A stretch of DNA of 64,000 bases from Macrolepiota albuminosa (GCA_027475525.1 JAMWFC010000131.1:372001-436000); one strand, 5' to 3'; numbered from the stretch's first letter, positions 21,834 to 33,032 are shown. Program-made: numbers and translations. The notes: a model not told the origin generated them from the letters alone.

Positions 21834-22796
21834 CTGTACCAGCAGTCAGGGACAAAACATGCACCAGAAGTCAAAATAAACATTTAATTATGGGCTGAAA
21901 ACTGTAAGCCTCCTGGTAGCAGTCTCAACAAATTATATCTCCAAAAACACCCCAATAAATACACAGACAGTACAGAACAAAGGGCAGGGACCAGCTCAAG
22001 CTATCAACTCAACAATAGTCCAACCACTGTTATGGGGAGGGGAAGCATGGGAGCTGGCAGAGGTGACAAAAGGGGATCAAATTGTGATGATCTAGATCAA
22101 GATCTGATCTGACAATCCCCAATTTGATATGACTGAAAGGGGAAAGGGAAAGAAGCATGGAGGGATGTCAAAAGAGATGAATAGAATGGTGGCACATGCA
22201 TTGAATGGAGGAAGGGAGGGATGAATGGAATGGTGGCACTGAAACATGCATTGAATGGAGGAAGGAAGAGATGAATGGAATGGTGGCACTGAAACATGCA
22301 TTGAATGGAGGAAGGAAGAGATGAATGGAATGGTGGCACTGAAACATGCATCACCAAAATGGAAAATGGAACAACAAATTAGGTCAGGAATGCTGGGAGG
22401 TCAAGAGCAAAAAGTCATGTGATCTGGTGGTCTGTGCACTGGAAAATTAGTATAAATAGTCCAAGTAGAATAGAGAATAACCAGAAGGCAATTGATAGGC
22501 AAAGGCTCGGTGGTTCCCAGGGAGTGAATCACTTAGGCTAGAGTTTATTGAACACCTCTCATTGGAAGTCTATTGGTAGACAAAGGCTCGGTGGTTCCCA
22601 GGGAGTGAACTGCTTAGGCTGGAGTTTATTGAGAACCTTCTTCTGCCTATCAGGATATTTGATATTCTGTGAAGCACCCAATACATCAAGTTTTTATCAT
22701 CAAGCACCAGTGTGGATTAGAGGTCACTTTCTAAGACTTCAAGAAAGCCCCAGAACTATCAGTACTACTTGCAACCAAGTACTACAGCAAAGAAAT
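21834..22796 (+). mobile_element. Solo LTR-C inside Copia, TSD GCAA
   Basis: TGATACGATGCTGTACCAG ... CAACCAAGTACTACA with perfect 4-bp flanks GCAA (21,830-21,833 and 22,797-22,800). It carries a 50-bp minisatellite (22,165-22,350) and a partial internal repeat (22,501 and 22,582, period 81, diverged) that the minus-oriented copies at 8,418 and 55,567 lack. Confidence 0.88.
22185..22350 (+). repeat. Minisatellite, about 50-bp unit, three copies
   Basis: The unit GAATGGAGGAAGGAAGAGATG plus GGTGGCACTGAAACATGCATT recurs at about 22,200, 22,250 and 22,300 with few changes. It lies within LTR-C, is uninterrupted by unique spacers and is not associated with any gene. Confidence 0.85.
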
Positions 22797-22800
22797 TTGT

Positions 22801-23600
22801 CAAAGGCAAATTGCAGGACTATTTGATAGAAAAGGGGATCATAATGCAAGTGACAGCACCTTATGCACATTAATAAAATGGAAAAGCAAAGCAATACATA
22901 CACACTATTGAAGACACAGCACAAATCTTAATGGCCAAATCAGGGTTACTGATGTCTTTTCTAGAGGATGCTGTGCTGACAGTGCAATGCCTTCAAAACA
23001 GATTACTGACAACAACATGTTATGTAAATACATATGAAAGGTGCAAAATAGCGCAAGAGGACATGAGAAAGTGACATAAGAAAGCACAAAAAATCTTTTC
23101 AGGCCCACAGAGATGCATACAATGTGCCAAATACAAATAACTATAAGCAAATGTATTGGCTATGATGGTGAAAGTTTGACAAAACAGCATGGAACTAAAT
23201 ATGTAATGTATATACTTATTATAATCTGGGGGTGTCACAAGCCAACACTCCTCTGACTTCAACACAACACTCCTGGGACTTACAACTCCATATAAAATGC
23301 TTGAAGGAGTCAAACCAGATTTGTTGCATCTTTGAGTCTGGAATTACAAGATCACCTTCCCTTTTTAGTTACCTCTCTTATGTTTTACTCACCCGAGTCC
23401 TGGTGGCTACATGATTGGTATTTGCTAGTCTTTGCCATAAACCATATTTATTTTTACTCTCATGGTATTCCGATACAGGACACACCCTCAGTTGTACTAC
23501 ATTGCATTGTGTGACTGAGGGTGAGTTGATTCACTTACCCATACTTAACTTTAGCTGATAATACTCTGTAGACTAAAAATACTGTCATTGTCTACAGGTG
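22801..23600 (+). pseudogene. Copia integrase C-terminal region
   Basis: Fragmentary coding similarity in several frames. KMLEGVKPDL around 23,296 matches the Copia motif normally reading like PYEMLYGKKPDLSHLR, followed by residues of the GKR-type tail region. No continuous frame longer than about 60 codons. Confidence 0.55.
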
Positions 23601-23922
23601 AACATAATCGTACTACATTGCATTGTGTGACTGAAAACTAGATACTGTCATTGTCTACAATGAGAACAGAGTAGGCTGGCATGTACATGACTTGAATGGT
23701 TGATATTTCTTCTCATGAGATGTGGTTTTCAATGAAAATATTTGAGGGAAACTGCTACCAGGAATAGTGATAAGCACAAATAAATCCATCCCTTTGACAC
23801 CTCATTCCTCATCATTAAATCACTCATTGGAGACACCTGACACTTTGCTGAACCTCTACTCTCACTCTTTGACTCCTGTAGAAGAGCACCAGAGACCTAA
23901 ATAACAGATTTAACAAACAGAG

Positions 23923-25640
23923 ATGGGAAGAACATACTTTGAGGACATAGTAAAAAGGAATGAAAAACTCACCAAACTGCGAGCAGATTGTCATGCAAGG
24001 GTGGAACCACATCAAAGTCTTTTGGCAATATCAGACATTGATTCCTTGATGAAGTCAGTATCATTTCCAGAAACCGTGAATGATCTAACAGAGCTTGAAA
24101 AGTCAGCCATGTTTGACTTCAAAGCTTACATGGCATATAGCAATGATACTCCACCATTTTGCACTGATACTCAGGATCATGATTTAACAAAGGCTCCAAA
24201 GAACTTTTGAGAAGCAATGAAATGATCTGATGCAAAGATTTGGTGACAAGCAATGGAGAAAGAAGTTTGAAGTTTGAAAGAACAAGAAGTCTTTATACCA
24301 GCAACTTTACTAGAGGAAAAGAAGGCTATAGAGGTTCAATGGGTGTACACATTTAAATATAATCCAGATGGTACAATTATCAGGATGAAAGAGAAGGCTA
24401 GACTGGTGGCACAAGGATTCAGCCAGCAACCTGAAGATTATGGATCAACATATGCTTTAGTAGCAAAAATGACCAGTATTCAGATCATCCTGGCATATGC
24501 AGCAATGAATGATTTTAAAATATTTTTATTTGATGTCAAGACAGTGTTTTTCAATGCACTGCTTACACATGAATTATACTGTAAACAGATTTCAGGATTT
24601 CCAGACAGTAATCTGAAAAAAGTCAATAAGCTCTTCCATGCAATTTACGGACTAAAACAGTCATCAAGGAAATGATACAACCTATTGAGAGAAGTTCTGG
24701 AGGGCATTGGGTTAACAAGATGTGAAGTTGATCAAGCAGTATTCTTTGGCACCTTTTTTTCATCTCCACACCAATTGATTTCAAAACTGGCAGATAGAAA
24801 GAATTTATTTATCATTGTATGTATCCATGCAGATGATGGCCTCAACATTACAAACTTGAAGGAATTGTATAAGTAGATTATCAATGAAATAAACAAACAA
24901 TTTCAAGTCAAAGATTTGGGAGTGACGTCTCTATATCTGGAAATTTATATTAACAGGAATAGAGGTGAGAAGAAACTATGGTTGTTGCAAAAGGGATACA
25001 TTCTGGATCTATTGGCAACATATCATTTAATGGATGCTACATCTTTATCATTACTACTAGTAGGAAAATTGGATGACTTTTTGGACCCACCAGCAAATGC
25101 AATTCTGGAAGTGGCAGATGAAGATATTAAAGTTCATTACCAGAGGCTTGTGAAATTCATACTCTATCTCACCTTATGCACACATCCAGATCTGGCATTT
25201 ATGGCAATATTTCTGGGATAGTACAATTCAAATCTAACACAAGCTCATCTTCTGGCAGCCAAGAGAGTTTTACATTATCTTCCTGGCATGAAAGACTATG
25301 CTATTAAATACAATTTCTCTCATACAACTCTAGATCCTCCCACCAAACTTCTTCTTCCAGGAGATTTTAGAGCAGTTGACATGGAGTAGGCATTGGACTC
25401 CATGAATAGGAAGAATATTACTAGTTATGCATTCTTTCTATATTTGAGCCTCATCTCTTGGTCTTTAGTCAAACAACATACAATTGCTTTATCTTTGATA
25501 AAAGCAAAATACATGACACTATGTATCTCATGCCATGCGAGAAGCCTTATCCATTTGTTATCTTCTTACTTCTCTCAACTTGCCGATTCCACGACCATTT
25601 CTGATTCTTTGTGACATTGAAGTGCTCTTGATATTGGACT
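23923..25640 (+). pseudogene. Copia reverse transcriptase and RNase H
   Basis: In order: VQWVYTFKYNPDGTIIRMKEKARLVAQGF (start of RT, 24,274-24,675), DVKTVFFNALL (first catalytic Asp motif), GLKQSSRK, IVCIHADDGL (active site, YVDD-equivalent changed to HADD, 24,685-24,876), YLTLCTHPDLAFM (25,140-25,200) and SWSLVKQHTIALSLIKAKY (RNase H, about 25,460-25,520). At least five frame breaks. It ends about 230 bp before the 3' LTR, as expected. Confidence 0.9.
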
Positions 25641-25872
25641 CAATAACTTCAAGATCAAAACATATTGAGATTAGATATCATTTCATTTGTGAACACTTGA
25701 ATACAGGATCATTCAAAACTTCATAGATACATATCCACTTTGGACATGGTGGCAGATATCTTAACCAAGTTTCTTCCTAAAGACCTCCACAACAAGTTTG
25801 TCAAATCTCTTGGTATTTTTTCTCATTTATAATTTTTTTTATCATGTACCCACTTCTACACTGATGGAGTTG

Positions 25873-26149
25873 TGTTATCCTGACTAGAAAAGTCAGCTAC
25901 TTAGTGGTCACATGATCATCAACATAGACTTGCATTGGCACATCACACAACCTCAGTTGTTCTCCATTATCTTGATGGACACTGAAGTTGTGAGTTCTTA
26001 GTTTTTCTCTTCCTTAATTCATGTTAAACTTATTACATACAATACAGTTTGTTTCATTAAATAGGTATTATAATTATAGTTGTTCTCCATCATCTTGATA
26101 GACACTGAAGTTTTTGTTTCATTAATCAGCTGTCAGACTCAGCACAACA
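25873..26149 (+). repeat. Copia 3' LTR
   Basis: TGTTATCCTGACTAG ... CAGCACAACA, 277 bp. Its last 130 bases match the 5' LTR remnant. It contains two copies of a TTGTTCTCCAT(C/T)ATCTTGATGGACACTGAAG-like block (25,957 and 26,079). The DNA to its right is LTR-B, so Copia inserted into an LTR-B. Confidence 0.85.
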
Positions 26150-27027
26150 GCTATCATTCAGACAAGTGTGGGCTCTTCAGTACTGCTTCCAGACTGTCTA
26201 CATAAGCTGGAGATTGCCTTTCTGACTCCAAAGTCTAGAGTTTTTCTGCCTTATTTGTGCACTTGTTTGTTTAGGCAATTTTTGAGTTTTTAAGGTTTTG
26301 TTGTACTGTACAGTTGTTTTCCATGCTTCAGAGGCCCCAGAAGCATCCAACCTGGCATAGAGAATCCCTAGACTTATTTTCTTTGGATCTCCCTCTGCTA
26401 GGTGAGTAGTTATTATGATATTGTTGTCAGGGGACCCCTCATTCCTTTCTTCTTTCACTCCTTATTTCTTCACTCTCCTTTCATTCACTTCCTTATTTCT
26501 TCTACCATTCTCTCATTTGGCTGTTACTACTTCTTCAACACTATCTGTTGGTACTATTCTCAACCTTTGAGGTGCTCTGGTTCTTTAGCTATCACTCAGA
26601 CAAGTGTGGGCCCTTCAGCACCGCTCCAGGCTGCTTAGATAAGCCGGAGTTTGCCTTTCTGACTTCTAAAGTCCGGAGTTTTCCTCCCTTGTTTGCACAC
26701 TTGTTTGGTTAGTCAATTTTCGAGTTTTTAAGGTTTTGTTGTACTGTACAGTTGTTTCCCACGCTTCAGAGGCCCCAGAAGCGTCCAACCTGGCATAGGG
26801 AATCCCCAGACTTGTTCTCTTTGGATCTCCCTCTGCCAGGTGAGTAGCTACCTTGATATTGTCAGTATATATTCTAATACACTTTGGATCTCCCTCTGCC
26901 AGCTGTGTGACTGAGCCACAGCCTCTAGAGGTCGCCCTTACAATTGTCAGTATATACTCTAATACACTTTGGATCTCCCTCTGCCAGCTGTGTGACTGAG
27001 CCATAGCCTCCAGAGGTCACCCTTACA
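26150..27027 (+). mobile_element. Outer LTR-B, split by a nested LTR-B
   Basis: 26,150-26,424 and 26,943-27,027 together form the 3' two thirds of an LTR-B ending CACCCTTACA. The gap is filled by a complete LTR-B copy with TSD ATTGT. The 5' third was displaced by the Copia insertion. Confidence 0.85.
26425..26942 (+). mobile_element. Inner solo LTR-B, TSD ATTGT
   Basis: TGTCAGGGGACCCCTC ... GTCGCCCTTACA, 518 bp, flanked by ATTGT (26,420-26,424 and 26,943-26,947). It keeps a few more CpG sites than the outer copy, in line with a later insertion. Confidence 0.88.
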
Positions 27028-27049
27028 GAAGAGGAGGATGAGAAGGTGT

Positions 27050-28370
27050 CTCAGCCAAGGCTTTGACTGAGAAGGTGCTTATGGTTTCAGCCAGAGAATC
27101 ATTAACAGGGAGCAATATATTAGAAGATTCTACTAATAGACTTGCAAACTGATTAGCACTAGGTGGCAAAGGCATACAGCTCATTCATCACTCTACTGAA
27201 AACCCTCCTATCTGAAGGTTCTGCTACAGCCTCTACAGGATCCAAGGACCCATCCAAAGATTTTGTTATAGTCTGTACATCTGAGAAAGGGTTTCCTTCA
27301 ATGTCTTGAGCAGCAAAGAGCTGGAGAAAGAGCTTTTCCTGCTCTAATGCTGAGAGATAGTGCACCCCTAACCTCTGAGAGTAGTATCAAGTGAAGTGAC
27401 CAGGCTTTCCACAGTGATGGCAGAGGAGAGGAAGAGATGAACATTGTCAAGAGGCATAAACATCTTTGGGAATTCCAGGAGGAAGAGGGCATGTCAAAGA
27501 TACTTGAGCTGAGGCTAAAGTGTGGGGTTGGATAGGAGGACAAGCAAGTAGAGATCTATGGGAGGTGGAACAAGAGATAGGTTCTTGATGGAGCTCATGC
27601 CTTAGCTCCATGAGCTGCTACTGGTCATATGCAACCTGATACCAAGACTAAATATGTGCATTGCCTGGTCATCCTTTAGCCATGCTATCAATCCAGTACA
27701 TGAGAAGGAAAGAGGCCATCTTGTCAGCAAAAGCTTGGAAGGAGTCAATGTATTCATCTAGTGACTGCTTCTCTTGTCCATATTGATAAGGGTCTCAAAG
27801 AGTAAGTGCTGCCACCTTAACAGGGTCCAAGGGGAAGAACTCTGTTTGAAACTCCCTTTCAAACTGATCCCAACCTCCAAAACTCTGCATTCCTTTAGGG
27901 CATCAAAAAACTCATAGTGCATGTGTCAAAGCTTGCCCAGACTTCACGTAGGAAAGAACCCAGGTGATTTTGAAAGTGTCAGAAGAGAAGGCTTCACTAC
28001 TCAGCTGGATGTAGATGACACATGACTGCAGGAATTGCTTGCCTATAGCTTAGTCACCATTGAATGCATCTGGGAATGCTGGGCAAGGAAGGCCTCAGAG
28101 CAAGCAAGGGACTGGAGGTGGCTGAAGGAGGGTGGGAGTAAGAGGAAGGCACTCTAGAAAGGCCTGAAGAGAGAGAGCAATAATGTCTGTGACCTGATGC
28201 AATCCAGCAAGTTTGGTAGTGTGGAGGGTGAGGAAAGCTTGAGTAGTCTGCACCTGAGTCTCCAGAGCAAGCAAGCAATTCCAGGCCTTATCCTGGAAAG
28301 CAGAAGCATCCAAGGAGGCACTTGGAGGGGCTGGCTGGGTCATACATAGAAAAGAATATATTCTCAATGT
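27050..28370 (-). pseudogene. Retrotransposon gag remnant with zinc knuckle
   Basis: Near 27,400 the minus strand reads CHHCGKPGHFT followed by a stop and Tyr where the last Cys of the CX2CX4HX4C knuckle is expected (TGC to TAC). N-terminally, 28,095-28,367 gives a 90-codon helical stretch and intermediate frames show gag-like residues with Trp and Phe conserved. I cannot assign it to a named family in this window. Confidence 0.65.
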
Positions 28371-29140
28371 TCAAGTCACAACTAGGTTCCAGCTATATTC
28401 TGGTTAGATTCTGACCAGATTCTTTTTCACTATAATCTCATTGGACCCTGCAGTTGGCTGCTCCTGCTAAATTATCCATTTATAAAAGTCTTTGATCATA
28501 GTCCTAGGTATGGTAATAATATATTAGACCATCAACTATGTATACATACAACTAATTAAGCTTGGGTTGAACCAATGCAACTTACTACAGGTTTGCATTT
28601 CATGGCAGATCAATGGAAATATATACATATGCACATTATCAGTAAACATAACACATCTCCCTAAAACAAGAATTTGATGAGTTCAAGTACACATCTAAAT
28701 GAAAGATCAAGGTCTTACAGGCATCAAACTTCAAGCTGAAAGAGGGGGTCTTGAAGAGGATGAGGAATAACATGCAAGAGTGGCATAACATAGTGAGGAA
28801 AATGGAGACAGAGAGAGTGAGCTTGCTTAATGAATCATGAAAGGTCTTTGGTGGCTTAAAATGTTGATGTGGTCAATATGACTCAGCACCAGCATGTAGC
28901 TAGTCTTATAGTTATAACCCTATAGCCAGGTACATAGTTGGTGCCAGCACATAGCTGGTCTTGTAATTTTTCAATACATAGCTGCCAGCATGTAGCTGGT
29001 CTTCTGGTTATAGCCCAACATATAGTAGTTGATGCCAGCACAATTGCTGGTACTGTGGTAATCTAATAGATGGTTGCCAGCATGTAGCTGGTCTTCTCCC
29101 AGAAGATTGTCACTGCCAGCTGCAGTAGGTCCTGGGCTTT
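28371..29140. other. Intergenic/LTR-like DNA with a hairpin-repeat array
   Basis: No gene. Between about 28,885 and 29,115 a core of CCAGCATGTAGCTGGTCTT recurs six or more times at 40-60 bp spacing with variation; each copy can form a short hairpin (CCAGC/GCTGG). The remainder is A/T-rich. Confidence 0.5.
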
Positions 29141-29732
29141 TGGCAAGATGCGATGAAGGCAGGATTCAGTGGTCAGACATATTCAAGAAAGGAGAACTTG
29201 ACATGTCACACATTCATATGTATGCGTACCGCATGTGCTGATGGTTACGTACTACAAGAACATGTGCTCAAGATAGCTAGAATCCAAGTATAATATGCAC
29301 AATATCTGTGGAATAGGCATAAATGATGAAAACTGGGGATCTGGCTGAAATGATGGTGTAATATAGCTGGTATGCATGGATTCCAAACATATCCAAACAT
29401 CTCATAAATCTCCAATTTTGCGCAGTGAGATCAATCAATGGAATATTTTTGTCGCACTCTCCTTCAACTGGCCAACAGTCCCAACTTTGTCCTCCATCTT
29501 CCATCCTGATGACAAACGCTCTTTAATCAACATTTCTTCTAAATTCAAATATCCGGTACCCCATCATCTTCACGCCTCCACGACTAGCGTCCTATGTCCT
29601 ATCTAACTCCATCTACTACCCTCACAAAAGCTATGCAGACATTTTACGCCTCATCCAAACACTCACATGCGCACGGCAATCCCGTCCTAGCAGCAAAAAG
29701 TCGGTACAACTTATCAGAGTAATCCGACCGTC

Positions 29733-29825
29733 ATGATCGATCTTGAGCTATTTGTGCACCAAGTTCTACAGAGCTATGTCTTGATTGCGGTAGCCATTGT
29801 GACTATCATTTGGCGGCTTATATAG
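29733..29825 (+). CDS. Possible 30-aa single-pass membrane micropeptide
   Basis: ATG to TAG gives a 30-residue peptide: a short polar N-terminus (MIDLELFVHQV), then a hydrophobic stretch (YVLIAVAIVTIIWRLI). It sits just upstream of, and in a different frame from, the 353-codon frame that follows, in CpG-normal DNA. It could be an upstream ORF, an unspliced first exon or chance. Its size and design resemble small ER membrane subunits but I see no specific family match. Confidence 0.25.
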   Translation: MIDLELFVHQVLQSYVLIAVAIVTIIWRLI

Positions 29826-30871
29826 ATGCAAGGGACTTTCTGTGTCTTGCCCTACTTGTTGTTCTATCCCCGTCACTCTCAAGGTCTCAAACGTGGTTGG
29901 CTTGTCTTTTGCTCAAGGGTCTCTCTCTACAGAACGAGATGGCACATATGCCGACCGTGATTTTCTCTCCTTCTCCCTCCTTCTTTACGGAAGATCAGTT
30001 AATGTTCCTTACTCCCACTCTCAGTCCTCTTCAATCAACAAAAGAAGAAGAAGAATCATTTTCGTCATTCCCAAAGCCATCCCCACCCTCAACACATCCC
30101 AGTCACCACACTCCCAAAGACAAATTTACCAATCGTGTCAAGGCCAGTCACAGGACCAAACTTAACCGTAGTGTCAACTTCACACAAACTCAAGGACGAA
30201 CTGCAAACACCACACCCGAAACCAGAAATTCGCCGATGACTAGAGCCCATTCGTTAACATCTTTAACATCTCCCGTTGATAATTCGACCCCTCCTATTTT
30301 GACTCCAACAGGCTCCAAAGATCCAACACAGCCGTCAGAAACCACCAGCAAGTCATCAGCTCCTATCATCGGCGGCGTGATCGGCGGTACAATTGTTGTG
30401 GCCTTAATCGCCCTAACAGCAGTCATGATAGTCAAACGCCGCTGTGGGCGAAAACAAGGCGGACCAGTACCAACGATTAACCCACTCCTTGACGACCCTC
30501 ACATTACGGAGTTTGCAGCACAACGTGGTGAGCATCCTTTTGGGCTAAGACTTATTTTATCGTCTTTAACTCTGGACATAGACCTCCCGGGAAAAGGACC
30601 TCGTCCATTCCTCAATCACAAAATCTCTTCTGTTAATGGCAGCTCGAGCCAGATTCAAACACAGAGCCAAAGCCAGAGTACATTGGGGCGTAGTAGCTCG
30701 CTCCCCCCGTCGCTGAGGGACTTCGAGTCTGCCATGCAGCGCCACATGGAGATGATGGAGAGTGTGTCCCAACGTCTAAATCTGATGTCGCTTGGACTTG
30801 AGGCGCAGCAGCGTGAGCACCAGGATAGGGATGGTGAGCCTCCGGATTATGAGAGTCGGGTGTCCATGTAG
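29810..30871 (+). CDS. Predicted single-pass membrane protein, Ser/Thr/Pro-rich ectodomain
   Basis: This is the one long ORF in CpG-normal, repeat-free DNA, and probably a host gene. Counting from the TTG at 29,810, residues about 10-26 are a hydrophobic signal-peptide-like stretch (FLCLALLVVLSPSLSRSQ). Residues 80-183 are rich in Ser, Thr, Pro with possible N-glycosylation sites (NFT, NTT, NST). Residues 184-208 form a transmembrane helix (APIIGGVIGGTIVVALIALT) followed by a basic stop-transfer (KRRCGRK). The tail is Gln/Ser-rich and ends in PPDYESRV, a layout common in Agaricomycete membrane proteins of unknown function. The first in-frame ATG is only near residue 44, so the true N-terminus is uncertain and may be spliced. 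A 54-nt intron (30,528-30,581) is likely. Confidence 0.6.
   Translation: MAAYIDARDFLCLALLVVLSPSLSRSQTWLACLLLKGLSLQNEMAHMPTVIFSPSPSFFTEDQLMFLTPTLSPLQSTKEEEESFSSFPKPSPPSTHPSHHTPKDKFTNRVKASHRTKLNRSVNFTQTQGRTANTTPETRNSPMTRAHSLTSLTSPVDNSTPPILTPTGSKDPTQPSETTSKSSAPIIGGVIGGTIVVALIALTAVMIVKRRCGRKQGGPVPTINPLLDDPHITEFAAQRGEHPFGLRLILSSLTLDIDLPGKGPRPFLNHKISSVNGSSSQIQTQSQSQSTLGRSSSLPPSLRDFESAMQRHMEMMESVSQRLNLMSLGLEAQQREHQDRDGEPPDYESRVSM
30528..30581 (+). other. Probable 54-nt intron inside the membrane-protein gene
   Basis: GTGAGC at 30,528 and ACATAG at 30,576-30,581 bracket 54 bases with branch-point-like CTAAGAC and TTTAAC. The length is a multiple of three, so the frame stays open whether or not it is removed. 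Splicing would join QR to DLPGKG and remove a hydrophobic patch (LRLILSSL) that is odd in a cytoplasmic tail. Confidence 0.55.
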
Positions 30872-32086
30872 GTGTTTTTTTTTCTTTTCCCTTTTTTCTT
30901 TTACTTTTGTTCTTTCATTTGTTCTCGATACGCACTAGCATTTTATCTTTTCTTTTTCTTTAGAAAAAAAAAGTCTTCGTTATATGCGCCACACAATGAA
31001 ACCAAAGTCTGTAGCTCTCCAGACTCGATGCTCGTGGTATCCAGAATGTCAAAGCGAAGAGATTCAAACAGTCCCCAATCAAGGTTGCATATAACATTAC
31101 CTGGAAGCTACACTGACATTGACGTTGTACGCACCACACTGGTACCACTGCTTTAATGCTCAAAGGTGTTCCTCCTTATATGTGAAGGCAATGAGCCGCT
31201 GTACTTCGGATGCCTTTCTGAGATACTGGCGAACTCTGGAACTGATTGCTCCGATGCATGTGGAGTTACTTCGTCCCCCATGTCATATTTCGATAGGCGT
31301 TTAATCTTCGGGTTGGGATTCCTCTCCTTCATTCTGAGTTGCTTTCGTCTTTCGGGGTGGGGTCATCTTTACTCTCTGACTTGCGTCATAAAAATATAAT
31401 ACCCCATCCACCGAGAACCAAGACTCACTCAATTCTCGACGTCGAGGAAGCCAGCCATCAATATTGATGGCATGGTCACCAACACATTGGCCTTACGCGG
31501 CGAGCACCTTACGCACCAGCTTTGAACCTCCCTACTTAGATTAACATCGCATCCATTTACTAACAAGGTTTATGTGATTCTCTGCAAGTGAATTTCTGTA
31601 AGCGGATGCCTTAGGATTTGTCCGACTTCACTAAAGATCGAGATAACCCAAGGACAGAATGGCACAAAGTAGGATTTCAAAAAGCTTTACTGACCACCGT
31701 TTCTACCCCCCTCCTATATACTTGTATCTATAAGATTTGAAGATTAAGGTTTGAAACCTATTGTCCCGATCTTGCGCTCGAGAGATTCCGCCCCCCGCAT
31801 AAATTTGATTCCGTCCTTCGATCAAGGTCGACCATTTTGAACGTTGTAAGCTTCATGCTTACAATTTCAGACTTTGGAATCACATTGCCCTGCATGTTTG
31901 ATGGGAGATAAATAGATCGCTGAAATGTCGATGTATCTATGTACTAGATGCCATGTCATATGTGTAGGACGTATAAATTACAAGTGCGAATGCTCCAGGA
32001 TGCCATAAAAGAAAGGAATGAGCAGTAAGTGAAGAAGACGATAGTAAAGTTGCGAACAGCAGATGGACGAGTTGATGTTGGATGTC
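30872..32086. other. 3' flank and intergenic DNA of the host island
   Basis: Begins with a pyrimidine-rich run after the stop. CpG frequency is normal and no repeat from elsewhere in the window occurs here. Several frames of 60-94 codons are open but show no family features. It ends at the target duplication of chromovirus C. Confidence 0.5.
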
Positions 32087-32091
32087 TGTAC

Positions 32092-32267
32092 TGTTACGAT
32101 ACACGTGACCACACCCTTACAATCTCGTAGTTAGTAGTAGAGTCTCCATCTTTGTCCATTTCGTTCTTAGGTATGTCATACGGTTACGCTACTGTCTCAC
32201 AAGAATATATTTTCGTTCTTAGTGCTATTGACGTGCCGCGTTGCGATCCGCCGGTCAAAGCCTTACA
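32092..32267 (+). repeat. Chromovirus C 5' LTR (CpG retained)
   Basis: TGTTACGATACACGTGACC ... CAAAGCCTTACA. It holds 13 CpG dinucleotides against 3 in the 3' LTR; all ten differences at these sites are CpG here and TpG or CpA there. The DNA directly after it (CTTGGACAAAG) is the likely primer-binding region. Confidence 0.92.
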
Positions 32268-32307
32268 CTTGGACAAAGATTCAAAAAATTTTTTCTGCCG
32301 CGCATTG

Positions 32308-33032
32308 ATGTCGACCGTGGCGGAACACGAAGAGGTGGTCGCGGCGGACCCGATGAGCGAGAGGATCGCCAGCATGGTCTTCCAGGCTATGCAGTCACAG
32401 CTGACGGCACACATGCAGGCACAGGATGAAGGGCTCACCTCACCCGCATCATGCAGCTGGAGCAAGCGGTCCGGCACCTTGAGCAGGTGGTGCAGGAGCA
32501 GGATCAGCAACAGGTCCATCAACTACCGCATGCCCCAAGGATCAACCCACCCGAGGTGTACAATGGGAAGTTGAAACAGCTTGCGGATCAGTTTGCTGAG
32601 CAGGTTGAGGTGGCAGCGGAGTTTGAGGTCTTCAGGGATGAATGGCAGAAGATTGTCTGGGCTCAGTCATATCTGATGGGGTCTGTGCGTCAGTGGTCGG
32701 CTGTCATCACAATGGGGCCGGAGGACTGGGACCTCAACCCACAGAGGTTCAACTGGGCAGCATGGCTGGCAGATTTCAAGGCGGCATTCTGCATGCATAA
32801 TCAGGCTCAGGATGTGCTAAATCGCATTGGGCAACTGCAGCAGGGCTCAAGGTCAATCACTGACTACTGCACAGCCTTCTTCAAGTTGAAGGGGAGGTTG
32901 GGATGTGTGGATGCTGCAAGCAACTATATTAAGGACAGGTTCTGGAAGGGTCTGAACACAGTGGCTATGGAAGTGTTAGTAAACACAGATTTCCAGACAG
33001 TGGAGGAGGCTTGCGACATACTGTTGTGGTGA
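32308..33032 (+). pseudogene. Chromovirus C gag
   Basis: ATG at 32,308 opens MSTVAEHEEVVAADPMSERI in CpG-rich sequence. Around 32,440 the frame shifts to the 193-codon frame 32,451-33,032, which has QEQDQQQVHQLPHAPRINPP, then the retrotransposon gag core: EWQKIVWAQSYLMGSVRQW, WAAWLADFKAAF and LNRIGQLQQGSRSITDYC. It ends with a stop shortly before the zinc knuckle region. One frameshift separates the N-terminus from the core. Confidence 0.85.

Larger units (their letters stand above)
17827..26149 (+). mobile_element. Decayed Copia (Ty1) element, plus strand
   Basis: A truncated 5' LTR (17,827-17,961) and a complete 3' LTR (25,873-26,149) share the run ending CAGCACAACA. A primer-binding site follows the 5' LTR. 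Between them lie protease, GAG-pre-integrase, integrase, RT and RNase H remnants in the order protease-integrase-RT-RNase H that defines Copia. It is interrupted by LTR-F (18,276-19,262) and LTR-C (21,834-22,796), with stops and frameshifts throughout. Confidence 0.88.

Noticed and set aside
22185..22350. Possible CRISPR-like array
   Set aside because: The units are contiguous 50-bp repeats without unique spacers, in a eukaryotic LTR. It is a minisatellite.
23020..23313. Minus-strand frame with SSILYGV resembling Copia integrase
   Set aside because: The Copia element reads on the plus strand here and the matching motif is in the plus frame (KMLEGVKPDL); the minus match is chance.
26861..27027. 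Tandem duplication of 85 bp
   Set aside because: Explained by a nested LTR-B with TSD ATTGT; the second block is the tail of the interrupted outer LTR.
30872..31399. Short frames after the membrane-protein gene as genes
   Set aside because: Each is under 95 codons, lacks family features, and they overlap in several frames within the 3' flank.
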